The notes under the pieces are model-generated. The model searched no databases, was not told where the DNA came from, and saw only the letters and a program-made list of their open reading frames with translations. Shown here one piece after another: positions 35,978 to 45,232 of a stretch of 64,000 nucleotides of DNA (within the stretch, counting starts at the first letter, position 1; each line of letters opens with the position of its first letter). The stretch comes from Opitutus sp. GAS368 (GTDB taxonomy: Bacteria > Verrucomicrobiota > Verrucomicrobiia > Opitutales > Opitutaceae): assembly GCA_945903465.1 (NCBI GenBank), contig CAMDOF010000003.1, positions 1-64,000 of the forward strand. The letters run 5' to 3'. Position numbers and translations under genes: made by a program.

Positions 35978-36913
35978 TCAGTCCGCGAGGCCGGCGAAAT
36001 GTCCGCACGCATAACGCCAGCGGACGTAGTGGGTGGGTCCGCGCCAGGGTTGGTGGCGGAAAATGGCGCGAGCCTGCCGCAGCGGCACGGTCCACGAGTG
36101 AACTGAAGGCCAGGGGCAAGCTTGGTGTAGTCGCAGCACGCCGATCCACGAGCGGGCGATCGCGTAGTTCAGCCGCGCCAGATATTCGCGCGTGAGACGG
36201 GAGGGCGGGATAATGTGCTCGAGGCAAAGCTGCGGCCAGTAGGCGGCGCGCCAGCCGGACTCGAGGGCGGTCATTACGAGATCGTTGTCGCCACCCGAAG
36301 TGAGCGCGCGACCGCGGCGATCGAACGTACGGCGATGCGGATCGGAAGTGACGAGTTTCACGTATGGTTCGAGAGCGGTGCGACGCGCGACGAGTCCTGC
36401 TCCGACCGGGGCGAAGGGTGGATAATCATGCGGCCGGCCTTGCCAAGATTCAGAAACCAGCGGCGCGGCGCCGTGATCGCTGAGGGCGAGATTGCCGAAG
36501 AACTCGCGCGTCCAGGACGGTGGCTCCGCCTCGAAACGCGGCACGACCCGGCCACCGGCGACGCCGACTTCCGGGTGGACGGCGAGGAACGTGGTGGCGT
36601 CGGACAGAAACGTAGGTGCGAGAACGTTGTCATCGTCGGCAAACACGATGGTTTCCCCACGCGACGAGGCGATGCCGCACAGGCGCGCGGGAGTGAGGCC
36701 GAGTTTGGATTCGACGACGACGCGGCCGGCCGGGTGCCAGGGGAGATCGAAGGTCCCGGCGATCGCCGGATGGGAGGCGTTGTCGACAATGATGAGTTCC
36801 CAGCGATCGAGCGGAAGCGTTTGCCGACGCAGCGCGGCGAGTGTGGCGGAGAGAAAATCGGCCCGCGGATTGTGTGTGCAGATTACCACAGACAGCGGAA
36901 GGGGGGCGCTCAC
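35978..36913 (-). CDS. Glycosyltransferase family 2
   Basis: A 311-residue GT-A enzyme with PLSVVICTHNPRADFLSATL, then WELIIVDNASHPAI, and the metal site ETIVFADDDNVLAPTFLSDA. The later PVGAGLVARRTALEP and GGDNDLVMTALESGWRAAYW (the usual ED-like acceptor region appears as DND) complete a GT2 layout. The start is GTG at 36913, four bases after the upstream acyltransferase stop. It probably extends the polymer. Donor and acceptor unknown. Confidence 0.85.
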   Translation of the reverse strand: MSAPLPLSVVICTHNPRADFLSATLAALRRQTLPLDRWELIIVDNASHPAIAGTFDLPWHPAGRVVVESKLGLTPARLCGIASSRGETIVFADDDNVLAPTFLSDATTFLAVHPEVGVAGGRVVPRFEAEPPSWTREFFGNLALSDHGAAPLVSESWQGRPHDYPPFAPVGAGLVARRTALEPYVKLVTSDPHRRTFDRRGRALTSGGDNDLVMTALESGWRAAYWPQLCLEHIIPPSRLTREYLARLNYAIARSWIGVLRLHQACPWPSVHSWTVPLRQARAIFRHQPWRGPTHYVRWRYACGHFAGLAD

Positions 36914-36917
36914 GCGT

Positions 36918-38102
36918 TTAGTAGGACTGCCGCTGGCCCCAGGCGACGAGCGGGCCTTCAAAAAATTTCCACGAGATTGCCGCGGCGCCCCAGGTGGCAG
37001 CGACCGCGAGCGCGACGACACCGAAAGCCGTTGGCGAATCGAGGCGGAAATGTGGGCCACCGAGCCATTGAATCACGCCGACGCCGATTACCGCATGCCA
37101 AAGGTAAACGAAGTAGGAATGTCGGCCGAGATGAGCGAGCGGGCGCCAGGCGAGAGCGCGGCACAGCGCTGGGGGACGGACCTCGGCGACGATGGCGACG
37201 AGGAGGGCAAAGAAAATCGCCAGCAGCGTGTAGCCGTAGGCGCAGAGGGTGGCATCGCCAGCGGAGGGACGCTGCAACGCCAGGAAGGCAAGGCCGGCGA
37301 GGCCGAGGGCGAGAAAGTGTTTCCATCGTGCGGCGAGGACGACGAAGCAGGGTCGGGCGGCGTCGGAGCGCACGGCCCACGCGACGAGGAGGCCGAGCGC
37401 GAGGGCGTCCATGCGCAGCGGCATCAGCACTTGCGCGGCGAAGTGTCCGGACGGGCGCCACCCGAGGAGAGCGAGGCGCAAGGCCCACGCGAGCAACGCC
37501 ACGCCAGCGGCGAACCACGGCAGCCGCGCGGGTGAGAGCAGACGGATGAGCCAGGGCGCGAGCAGATAAAACTGTTCCTCGACGGCAAGCGACCACAGCA
37601 CCGAGAGCGGCAGCCAGTCCCAAGTATGCCCGCCAGCGAGCGCGAAGTTGGTGAGGAACAGCCCGTAGACCCAGGCGGGGAAAAGTTGAAAGCTTCCGGC
37701 GACGCCCATGGCGTGGAGCGCGAGGACGCAGCCGAGCGTCACGTAATATAGCGGCAAGATGCGCAGGGCGCGACGCAGATAGAAAATGCGGGTGAGCCGC
37801 GGCGAGTCGCGCCGGTCGATCAGGATGCCGCCAATGAAGAAGCCGGAGAGCACAAAAAACAAATCGACGCCGCACCAGGAAAGGTTCGAAGCGGTGCGCA
37901 CCCAGCCGAGCCATGATTCGCGGATGGGTGGCAGCGCGGTTTCCGCGAGGTGATGCCAGAGCACGAGGGCGATCGCGAGGCCGCGCAGGCCGTCGAGCTC
38001 GGAGCTGCGGCCGGTCGGAGCGCCCACCCGCGGCGCGGTGGCGGTGGGCGTGTCGGGTGAGAACACGCGGGTAGAATCTAAGACTGCGCTGGTCTTAGGC
38101 AT
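36918..38102 (-). CDS. Acyltransferase 3 family (OafA/YrhL-like) membrane O-acyltransferase
   Basis: The 394-residue product has the acyltransferase-3 signature near the N-terminus (SSELDGLRGLAIALVLWHHL) and CGVDLFFVLSGFFIGGILI, with about ten membrane helices. Mid-protein LWSLAVEEQFYLLAPWLIRL is another family mark. These proteins O-acylate (usually O-acetylate) extracellular sugars. The ATG at 38102 was used; a TTG at 38129 is possible, as the 30 residues before the first helix are polar. It is paralogous to the gene at 39003, only an FkbM gene apart. Confidence 0.87.
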   Translation of the reverse strand: MPKTSAVLDSTRVFSPDTPTATAPRVGAPTGRSSELDGLRGLAIALVLWHHLAETALPPIRESWLGWVRTASNLSWCGVDLFFVLSGFFIGGILIDRRDSPRLTRIFYLRRALRILPLYYVTLGCVLALHAMGVAGSFQLFPAWVYGLFLTNFALAGGHTWDWLPLSVLWSLAVEEQFYLLAPWLIRLLSPARLPWFAAGVALLAWALRLALLGWRPSGHFAAQVLMPLRMDALALGLLVAWAVRSDAARPCFVVLAARWKHFLALGLAGLAFLALQRPSAGDATLCAYGYTLLAIFFALLVAIVAEVRPPALCRALAWRPLAHLGRHSYFVYLWHAVIGVGVIQWLGGPHFRLDSPTAFGVVALAVAATWGAAAISWKFFEGPLVAWGQRQSY

Positions 38103-38135
38103 GGCTCGATATGTCGCGACCGACGACAAGTCCGG

Positions 38136-38996
38136 TCAGGCCTTCGGCAGGAACAGCACATTTCTTGCTTCCTTGGCTTGGCGCACGGTGGGTTGCAACC
38201 AGATGTCAAACGGCGTGTAACCGGCGCGATCCATCAAAACGAAAATGTCCCCTGCGGTCGCGTTGCAGAAATTCAGCGTGTGATCGAGTACCTCGACCAG
38301 CACGGCCTTGAACGCGTGGGCGTTGAGCGCGGCACTCATTCCGTGAAGTACTTTGGGTTCGAACCCTTCCACGTCGATCTTGGCGACCCACAATGGCGTA
38401 GACGGCAGGGCTAGATTTTCCCGTTTTAACCACGCATCAAAACTTGTCACGGGAACGCGCTGCAGCGTCAGCGTTTCTTCGATTCCCTTGAAAGCGGGGT
38501 TAGGGCCGAAGGTTGACCAGCCGGTATCGATGGATGAAGTCGTGAGAGTGAGTTCACCGTCGCCATCCGCCAGTCCGATCTGGTGGGGAAAATACCGGTC
38601 GGAGGCCAATTCCGCCGCAGCGGTGCGTTGGCCGCGCAGATGGGTTGGATTCGGTTCGAAACTATGGACGGTGAGCTGAGGGCATTGCGAAAGTAGGTAG
38701 TAGGAGTAGTAGCCAAAGTTCGCGCCCAGGTCGAAGAACACGGATCCAGCGGGGGAGCAGAAGGTGCGCAGCAGTTGCGGTGAGGGCGCCTCATAATTGA
38801 CGCCAGCAACAAGGGCGTGTCGTTGGATCGTGTCGCTGAGGGTAAGTTCCACCGGCCAGTTGGGAAACAGCTCCACGCGCACGGGCTGGAGGGGAACGCA
38901 GCTCAGCGGCGGCGATGGTGCCGCGGGCGGTCGCGCGATGCGATGCACCGAGTAACCGAGACTTTCAGCCACCGTGCGGATGATGTTTTTTAGCAT
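38136..38996 (-). CDS. FkbM-family methyltransferase
   Basis: The 286-residue product shows SVFFDLGANFGYYSYYLLSQ (SAM motif I), VHSFEPNPTHLRGQRTAAAE, and PLWVAKIDVEGFEPKVLHGM, the DVEGFE pattern of FkbM enzymes. It is likely an O-methyltransferase of a cluster sugar. It lies between two acyltransferase-3 genes (6 bases before one start, 33 after the other), which suggests they decorate related positions. The ATG at 38996 is well placed by the fold. No signal peptide. Confidence 0.87.
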   Translation of the reverse strand: MLKNIIRTVAESLGYSVHRIARPPAAPSPPLSCVPLQPVRVELFPNWPVELTLSDTIQRHALVAGVNYEAPSPQLLRTFCSPAGSVFFDLGANFGYYSYYLLSQCPQLTVHSFEPNPTHLRGQRTAAAELASDRYFPHQIGLADGDGELTLTTSSIDTGWSTFGPNPAFKGIEETLTLQRVPVTSFDAWLKRENLALPSTPLWVAKIDVEGFEPKVLHGMSAALNAHAFKAVLVEVLDHTLNFCNATAGDIFVLMDRAGYTPFDIWLQPTVRQAKEARNVLFLPKA

Positions 38997-39002
38997 GAGA
39001 GT

Positions 39003-40151
39003 TCAGTATTTGAAACGCTGCCCCCAAGTAATAAACGGCTCTTCAATCCAGCGATAGGCCGCGCCCGCCGCGAGGAGGCTCAAGCTCGCGGCGAGCATGG
39101 TGACGGCGGCGGTGCGGGCGTCATTGAGCACGGGTACTTGGCCCAGCAGCGCCCAGTGCGTGAACCAGCCGATCGCCGGATGCAACAAGTAGAGTCCGTA
39201 GGCCACGCGGCCCATCCAACGCAGGGGCCGCAGCCGAAACACCGCGCCGAGCAGAGGCTGCCCGGTGAGCAACAGCGCCAGCGTCACGGCAAACCATCCG
39301 GCCAGCCACGTGTTGAGGAGCCAGCCGAATTCTCCCCGCAGGGCATAGAGGCCGGCGCCACTGCGGATGAGAATCGGCGCGGGGATCGCGATCGCAATCC
39401 AGGCAACCAGCAACCACTGACGGCCGCGGACCATCCAGTCGCGGCAGCGTGGGGTACTCCAAGCGAGGGCGAGGAGCGCCCCGGCCATCAGGCTGTCGAG
39501 CCGACAGGGCAGCAGCACGTAAGTCGCCATGCCGGTCTGTAGGCAGACGCGCAGGAGCGGGGCGGAGAAAAACAGGGCGAGCAGCCACCAGCCGAGCTGT
39601 CGGCGCGGCACCACCCAGATCAGAAGGGGTAGCAGGAGATAGAATTGTTCCTCGACCGCCAGCGACCACGTGACGCCGACAAATTTGGGACCAAAGTCGT
39701 CGATGCCGGGCATAAAAAAATTCTGGGCGAATATCGCGAAGGACCACCAGGGTAGTTTGCTTTCGAAGAGCGGTTGAACCGGCGCCGGCGCGCCGAGCTG
39801 CAACCACAGTCCACCGAGCGCGAGCCCCGCGAGCATGACGACATAAAGCGGCACGATGCGCGCCGCGCGCCGCAGGTAGAAGGTAGAGAAGTAGCGCGGT
39901 GAGCCGGCCGCACGCAGCAGGATCGAGCCAATCAAGAAGCCGGAAAGCACAAAAAATAAATCGACGCCCGCCCACGATAAACTGAGCGCCCGATTGACGT
40001 AGGCGAGAAGCGTGCTGGGTTGGGCCACGACGACGGACGGAATGTAGTGCCACAGGACGATGCCAAAGGCCGCGAGGCCGCGCACGCCGTCGAGTTCGGG
40101 TATTCGCGACAAGGACCGGCTTTCACCCGGTGTGAGGAGGGGATCGCTCAT
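39003..40151 (-). CDS. Acyltransferase 3 family membrane O-acyltransferase
   Basis: A 382-residue paralogue of the protein at 36918. It carries IPELDGVRGLAAFGIVLWHY and AGVDLFFVLSGFLIGSILLR, then VTWSLAVEEQFYLLLPLLIW, with about ten membrane helices. It should transfer an acyl group to a sugar during or after polymer assembly. The start ATG at 40151 overlaps the upstream GT2 stop by ATGA. Two such genes in one cluster imply two acylation sites or two substrate stages (inference). Confidence 0.87.
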   Translation of the reverse strand: MSDPLLTPGESRSLSRIPELDGVRGLAAFGIVLWHYIPSVVVAQPSTLLAYVNRALSLSWAGVDLFFVLSGFLIGSILLRAAGSPRYFSTFYLRRAARIVPLYVVMLAGLALGGLWLQLGAPAPVQPLFESKLPWWSFAIFAQNFFMPGIDDFGPKFVGVTWSLAVEEQFYLLLPLLIWVVPRRQLGWWLLALFFSAPLLRVCLQTGMATYVLLPCRLDSLMAGALLALAWSTPRCRDWMVRGRQWLLVAWIAIAIPAPILIRSGAGLYALRGEFGWLLNTWLAGWFAVTLALLLTGQPLLGAVFRLRPLRWMGRVAYGLYLLHPAIGWFTHWALLGQVPVLNDARTAAVTMLAASLSLLAAGAAYRWIEEPFITWGQRFKY

Positions 40152-41116
40152 GGCGCGGCCGCTTTCGTTTTTTCGGGCAGGCGCCGGAAAATCTCGCACA
40201 AATAACCGAAATAATAGGCGCAGTAGGTTTGCCAACGCACTTCGCGCCCCCAGCGCCAGGGGAGGAGCAATGGCCTGAGAAATTCGCCCGTGGCGAACCG
40301 CGCGACGCCGATGCCGAGCCAGCGCCAGAAGCGGCGGGCGCTCGTCATGGTCTCCGGCCACTGCTCGCGACGAGCCATGCTCACGCCTTCCCAAAACAAC
40401 CGCCGGCGAAACCACGCGACCGTCATCCGTGCAGTGGGAGTAAAATGCTGCACGCGCAGCTGGGGCACGTAGGCGTTGGTCCAGCCGCGGGCAGCGAGGC
40501 CGGACCAGATCGCGCTCTCTTCGTGGGAAAGCAACGAAGTGCCGCGACGGCCGAGATTCGCGGGGAAGCCGTCGACCTCACGGAGGGCAGCGGCGCGAAA
40601 TGCCATGTTGGCGCCGCCAAAAATCGGCCGGTCGTTGCACGTTAGCGGCTCGGGGCCGAGATCGAAAATCGTCAGCCACAGCATGAGATCGCGGGTGAGC
40701 CACGGTGGCGGGGGCGATTCCCAGTCGGGGTCGATCGGGCCGCCAAGCACGGCGAGCCGCGCGTCGGCCGACGCGAAGGCAGCGCAAATTTTTTGGAGCC
40801 AGTCGGGCGGGGCGATGGCGTCGTCATCGAGAAACGCGATGAGGGGCGCTCGCGCCGCGAGCCAGCCCGCGTTGCGCGCGGCGCCGAGGCCGGCGTTAGT
40901 CTGGTCTATCGCGGTGAATTCAGGGGTGCGCGCGGCAAACTCCACGGCGACCGCGTGCGTGCCATCAGTCGAGCCGTCGTTGACCAAAATAAATTCGCGC
41001 TGGCTGGCGGGTAAGGTTTGGAGGGCGAGGCTGTCGAGCGCGCGGCGCAGTAAAGCCGCGCGATTGTAGGTGCAGACGACGACGGAAATCGCGGGAACGG
41101 AACGAGGAGGGGTCAT
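40148..41116 (-). CDS. Glycosyltransferase family 2
   Basis: The 322-residue product starts PAISVVVCTYNRAALLRRAL with REFILVNDGSTDGTHAVAVE and the metal site PLIAFLDDDAIAPPDWLQKI. RPIFGGANMAFRAAALREVD and LSHEESAIWSGLAARGWTNA (the ED-like acceptor motif as EES) follow, then a helix-rich C-terminus with GREVRWQTYCAYYFGYLCEI. It is a typical inverting GT2. The ATG at 41116 overlaps the GT9 gene upstream by ATGA, and its own stop overlaps the acyltransferase. Confidence 0.88.
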   Translation of the reverse strand: MTPPRSVPAISVVVCTYNRAALLRRALDSLALQTLPASQREFILVNDGSTDGTHAVAVEFAARTPEFTAIDQTNAGLGAARNAGWLAARAPLIAFLDDDAIAPPDWLQKICAAFASADARLAVLGGPIDPDWESPPPPWLTRDLMLWLTIFDLGPEPLTCNDRPIFGGANMAFRAAALREVDGFPANLGRRGTSLLSHEESAIWSGLAARGWTNAYVPQLRVQHFTPTARMTVAWFRRRLFWEGVSMARREQWPETMTSARRFWRWLGIGVARFATGEFLRPLLLPWRWGREVRWQTYCAYYFGYLCEIFRRLPEKTKAAAP

Positions 41117-42123
41117 GGAGCAGTGTTTGCCGCGAGCCATGGAAGCGGAAAGGGCACCGGATGCGCGGGCACTTCGGCCGTGTCGACGGCGAGCGGTTCG
41201 CCGTGTCGGGACGCGGCGTGGCGGACGGCGGCGACCACAGCGTCGACGCTAATTTGGTTCATACAGTCGAGTCCATGGAGACTGTCGGACCGGCGATAGC
41301 AGGGAGCACAGGGGACGGCCGCGAACAGGTTTTCGTTGCACGAGTAACCGCCGTGCCGTGGCAGCTCTCGTCCGCCGAAAATGATCGCAGATCGGCATTC
41401 GACGGCGCGGGCGAGGTGCATGAGAAAACCCGGCGAGCCAAGAAACACCCGGCTGTGCGCGAGCACCGCGGCCGATTCGGGGACCGACGTGCGGCCCCGG
41501 AGGTCGAGAGCGCCGGGGAGCAGCGGGTCGTTGGGGCTGCCGAGTTGGACCCAGTCGATCTCACCGGCGGTCGCCTGCACCACCGCAGCGAGGCGTTCGG
41601 CTGGATAGATTTTCAGGGGCGAGATATTTTCGCTGGTGGGACCGAGCACTTGCACCGCGGCTTGGCGCGGCCTTCGGGCACCGCGGTCACGCTCGGATGG
41701 TTTCAAATAAAAATAAGTGCGCAGATCGACGCGACCGGTGATGCCGGCCCGCCGGCACATCTCAGTGATGATATGACTGTCGGCCGGTTCGTCGTGGGTG
41801 GGCGGTTGCGGCTTGAGAAAATAGGGCAGGTGCTGGGCTTTGCCGCCGAAGCGCGCGACCGCTTCGAGTGCGCGCCAGTGACGCAAGCCGAGCGTGCCGC
41901 TCACCGCGGGCGAGCCACGCAGCACCGCGGGGTGGTCTGTGAGAATGGCGGTGCGAAGGTGGCGACGGTGCAGTTCGTGGGCCACGGTGTTCAGGAGCAT
42001 GGTGTCACCGTAACCGCGGCCCCCGAAATAAATGAGACGCTGGGGAAAGCCGAGTCGCGTCCGCAGGGCGAGGTCACGCGGAAACCAATAGGCGAAGCGC
42101 CAGAGGCGGCGGGCAAGTGACAT
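41113..42123 (-). CDS. Glycosyltransferase family 9
   Basis: The 336-residue product begins MSLARRLWRFAYWFPRDLAL and then RLIYFGGRGYGDTMLLNTVA, the GT9 N-terminal loop. Donor-binding residues lie in RVFLGSPGFLMHLARAVECR. The C-terminus has SCNENLFAAVPCAPCYRRSD and LDCMNQI, the same Cys-rich signature seen in the GT9s at 33439 and 44180. The ATG at 42123 was selected because a paralogue (44180) aligns from the same region; longer upstream extensions are Arg-rich and unlike the family. It probably transfers a heptose-like or other sugar to the chain. Confidence 0.83.
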   Translation of the reverse strand: MSLARRLWRFAYWFPRDLALRTRLGFPQRLIYFGGRGYGDTMLLNTVAHELHRRHLRTAILTDHPAVLRGSPAVSGTLGLRHWRALEAVARFGGKAQHLPYFLKPQPPTHDEPADSHIITEMCRRAGITGRVDLRTYFYLKPSERDRGARRPRQAAVQVLGPTSENISPLKIYPAERLAAVVQATAGEIDWVQLGSPNDPLLPGALDLRGRTSVPESAAVLAHSRVFLGSPGFLMHLARAVECRSAIIFGGRELPRHGGYSCNENLFAAVPCAPCYRRSDSLHGLDCMNQISVDAVVAAVRHAASRHGEPLAVDTAEVPAHPVPFPLPWLAANTAP

Positions 42124-42327
42124 CGTCGAGGTTTCCAGATAAAAATTGGCGTTTCGGGTTGCGACCCGCGCGGCGCCGCTTTCTGCAAACATCACTGAGA
42201 TTCGTGTATCAAACTGACGACTGCGATCCGAGGTGGCGCGAGGCATCCGCCCGCTTGCCAGAACACAAAACGCTGGCTGAAGCCTCGCGCTACCCCCAAG
42301 CACCTTCGTCAGCCTAATGCGCGCGTC

Positions 42328-43035
42328 TCAATGTGCGGACGTTTTCACGCGTTCGAGCGGAACGCCACCTCGTGTAGGCTGCACCAATGTTACGCCATAG
42401 TTGCGGTCGATCGTGATCAGAGGATACCCATCGGCGCGCAGTTCCTCAAGCAGGCGGGAGACACCGAGGTCTTCCCGCACCGCGAAATCAAAGTCGTGGA
42501 TGCTCCAGGTGGTGTCGTGAAAGACGACGACGCCGAAACGTGAGACGTGCGGCGAAAACAACTCCCAGTCTGCCTTTACACCCTCGTAAGAATGGTCACC
42601 GTCGATGAAGATCATGTCGATGGGGCGGTTCCATCCCCGCGCCGCCTCGATGGAGCCGGATTGGATGATCTCGACATAGGCTTCGCCGCCCATGGCGCGG
42701 AGATTTTGCTGCAACGCGTGAAGCGTATTCTTTTCGCCGGCGTCGTTCCACGACGTTGGCCGGTGTGGATCGATGGCGTAAAGCTTGCCGCCGAGATTCT
42801 CGCGCAGCGCCTGCGCAATATGGCAGGTGGATTTTCCCCGGGCGCTGCCGATCTCAACGCACACTTCCGGTTTCAGTGAGCGCACCAACCCGTGGAGCAG
42901 CCAAGCTGAGTCACCCAAACCGGAATCGTAATAATTGGTGGCGATGCGGAAATGGCGCCACGCCATATGCAGTTTGTGACGGGCGAGCCGATAGAAATAC
43001 CGTGGCGTGCGATCAGGTTCATGGATGGACTTCAT
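42328..43035 (-). CDS. Class I SAM methyltransferase (TylF/CmcI-like)
   Basis: The 235-residue product has EVCVEIGSARGKSTCHIAQA (SAM motif I) and PIDMIFIDGDHSYEGVKADW, the hallmark of TylF/CmcI-like sugar methyltransferases, followed by FGVVVFHDTTWSIHDFDF with the metal-side residues. It should O-methylate a sugar. It shares the GDH-YEG motif with the gene at 25501 and may be distantly paralogous. Gaps to its neighbours are about 40 bases downstream of the FkbM stop and 204 bases to the next GT9 start. Confidence 0.84.
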   Translation of the reverse strand: MKSIHEPDRTPRYFYRLARHKLHMAWRHFRIATNYYDSGLGDSAWLLHGLVRSLKPEVCVEIGSARGKSTCHIAQALRENLGGKLYAIDPHRPTSWNDAGEKNTLHALQQNLRAMGGEAYVEIIQSGSIEAARGWNRPIDMIFIDGDHSYEGVKADWELFSPHVSRFGVVVFHDTTWSIHDFDFAVREDLGVSRLLEELRADGYPLITIDRNYGVTLVQPTRGGVPLERVKTSAH

Positions 43036-43075
43036 GACGGTCAGTGTTTGGTGCGTTCGCTCCAGCGGGCGTAGA

Positions 43076-44140
43076 TCAGGATTCGCGGGCGAGCTTGATG
43101 CCGGGATGCGAGGCGAGGGCGGCGACGCGTTCCTCGGGACACGCGAGCAGGTTGAGGTGGTGGCTGAAAAGGAAGCGCTCGCTTGCGCGCAGCGGCATGA
43201 GCTGAACGGGTGCCGCTTGTTGCTCGGCGAGCAGAGTGGAAATGTGCGTCCAATATGAGGTAAGCAGGTCGGTCCCCTGCCACCGCAGCGCGAGAGCCGG
43301 GACGAACAAGCGGTAGCCGGAGGCCTCCAGCAGCAGCAGCGGCTCGAGCGTGCCTTCGTGCGCGTCGCGGTTCAGGAAATTTTCGATTACGACATAGGGT
43401 CGCGCGGTGCGCAGCACGCGGGCGGCGCCGCGCAGGACGGCGGCCTCCGCGCCCTCAACGTCGATTTTCAAGCACGTGGGTGGCGGAAGTTCGAGATCAT
43501 CGAGGCGCCGCACGGTGACTCGCGTCCCGCCATCCGCCGCCGAAAGCCCCGCGAGACCGGTGCGGAAACTCGCGCCATCCCGCAAGTTCGCCTGACCGGT
43601 GAAATCGCTCAACGCCATCGCATGGGTGGTGACAAACGCTCCGAGCCCAGCGGCGGCGATCGTGGCGACGAGATCGGTGTGGCTGACGGTGTTCGGCTCG
43701 AAGGCGTGGATTTTTCCCGTGAAGCCGGGGGCCGCCGCCACCAATAGCGAAAAATATCCCCAATTGGCACCGATGTCATAGAAGACACCCGGTCGGTCGT
43801 TGAGGCGCGCAAGCAGCAACGAAGTCTCGGGCTCGTAACCATTGAAATAGAGCGGATCGTGAATTGCCTCGAACTGACCGTTACGACCATCGAAGGGGAT
43901 TTCGCGCGATTCGCCGCCGCGCCGATAGGTAAACTTGCCCCGGAACGGCAGCAGGCCGCTGCAAGCGAGCCAGTCGCTACCCGCATTCCACCAGCCCAAG
44001 GCGCGCAGCAGAGGCAGGCGGCGCAGGCGGGCGGTGACGCGCACGTTCCACGGCGCGCGGGTGTGGCCGAAGACGCGGTCTAGGCGAAACTCGGCGTCGG
44101 TAGGATTATTCGAGTCGGAGGCAGGCGACAGAACGTGCAT
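43076..44140 (-). CDS. FkbM-family methyltransferase
   Basis: A 354-residue FkbM protein with VFYDIGANWGYFSLLVAAAP (SAM motif I), KIHAFEPNTVSHTDLVATIA and PPTCLKIDVEGAEAAVLRGA, the family's DVEGAE pattern. It is longer than the other two FkbM genes because of an N-terminal extension of about 115 residues. It likely O-methylates a polymer sugar. The gene lies 39 bases after a GT9 stop and 40 bases before the TylF-like gene. Its C-terminal tail (residues 300-354) contains HISTLLAEQQAAPVQLMPLR and lacks a recognised domain. Confidence 0.86.
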   Translation of the reverse strand: MHVLSPASDSNNPTDAEFRLDRVFGHTRAPWNVRVTARLRRLPLLRALGWWNAGSDWLACSGLLPFRGKFTYRRGGESREIPFDGRNGQFEAIHDPLYFNGYEPETSLLLARLNDRPGVFYDIGANWGYFSLLVAAAPGFTGKIHAFEPNTVSHTDLVATIAAAGLGAFVTTHAMALSDFTGQANLRDGASFRTGLAGLSAADGGTRVTVRRLDDLELPPPTCLKIDVEGAEAAVLRGAARVLRTARPYVVIENFLNRDAHEGTLEPLLLLEASGYRLFVPALALRWQGTDLLTSYWTHISTLLAEQQAAPVQLMPLRASERFLFSHHLNLLACPEERVAALASHPGIKLARES

Positions 44141-44179
44141 GTTTTTTGGGATACTTCGCGGCGACCGCGCGGAGGACGA

Positions 44180-45232
44180 TCACCGGGCGGCCAGCGGATA
44201 CTTGCCGATCCAAGGAAGGGTGAATTCTTCCAATTGTTCCGGCGTCTCCTCGTAGGCGGTCTCGAGCGGAAGATCGCCTTTGGCGAGCACACGTTCGATG
44301 GCGGCCACGACATCGTCGGACGTGATGCGATTCATGCACTCGCGATTTTGCAGACTCTGGCTGCGGAGCCAGCACGGCGAACAGGGCAGGGCGGTGAAGA
44401 GATTTTCGTTGCAGATGTAGCCGGATTGATCCGGTCGCTCGCGACCGCCAAAGATGATGACCGAGCGGGTGTCCACGGCGCGGGCGAGATGCATGAGAAA
44501 ACCGACGTAGGTGATGCATACGCAGCTGTTCGCGAGGATGGCGGCCGATTCGCGCACTCCGCTCTTCCCGCGCAGATCAGTGACGCCGGTGAGCTTGGGG
44601 TCGCCGACGGAGCCGAGTTGAACGAAATTCACGCGCCCCCGCAGCTTGTCCACGACCTCCTGGTAGCGCTCGGTGAACCAATGCTTTAGCGGTGAAAAAT
44701 TGAGGCTCTCCTCGCCGGTGCACTGGATCACGGCTTGGTTATCACAGATGCGACCGCGGGCGCGTTCAGCGGAGGTGAGACTCAGATAGGTGCGCAGCGC
44801 CACGCGGCCTCGGATGCCCGCGGTGCGGCACATCGTCGTGATGATGTGCACGGTGGCGGGCACATCGTAAACGGGTGGCTCGTAGCGCAGATAGTAGATT
44901 GGCTTGATTACCCGGCCGCCGAAGCGATGCACCGCAGCGAGCGTGCGCCAGTCTTCCTTAACGAAGTGATCGATGGAGGGGGAGTGGAAGAAGAGATCGT
45001 CGAGCCGGGCGACTAGCGCGAGCCGGCGGCCGCCACGCACCCGGAGTTCATGCATCACGGTGCCGAGCAGGAGATCGTCGCCGAACCCGCGGCCGCCAAA
45101 ATAAACCAGCTGGCGCGGCCGGCCGTAGCGCAGGTAGCTGCGCCAGTCGCGCGGCAGCCAATAGAGCCAGCGGTAGAGGCGCCTGATCCAGCCGGCGGGA
45201 GGCGCGGTGGGAGGGGTTTCGGATTCAGGCAT
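44180..45232 (-). CDS. Glycosyltransferase family 9
   Basis: The 350-residue product has RQLVYFGGRGFGDDLLLGTV, the GT9 start, and SCVCITYVGFLMHLARAVDT in the donor region. ICNENLFTALPCSPCWLRSQ followed by RECMNRI repeats the Cys signature of the other two GT9s. The ATG at 45232 overlaps the methyltransferase stop (45225-45227) and fits the family's N-terminus; a TTG at 45244 is possible. It aligns closely with the gene at 41113, and they are probably paralogues from a duplication within the cluster. Confidence 0.85.
   Translation of the reverse strand: MPESETPPTAPPAGWIRRLYRWLYWLPRDWRSYLRYGRPRQLVYFGGRGFGDDLLLGTVMHELRVRGGRRLALVARLDDLFFHSPSIDHFVKEDWRTLAAVHRFGGRVIKPIYYLRYEPPVYDVPATVHIITTMCRTAGIRGRVALRTYLSLTSAERARGRICDNQAVIQCTGEESLNFSPLKHWFTERYQEVVDKLRGRVNFVQLGSVGDPKLTGVTDLRGKSGVRESAAILANSCVCITYVGFLMHLARAVDTRSVIIFGGRERPDQSGYICNENLFTALPCSPCWLRSQSLQNRECMNRITSDDVVAAIERVLAKGDLPLETAYEETPEQLEEFTLPWIGKYPLAAR

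Noticed and set aside
36215-37549. Plus-strand open frame of 444 codons
   Set aside because: Lies opposite a GT2 and an acyltransferase with clear motifs; it is Arg-rich low complexity without a recognisable fold.
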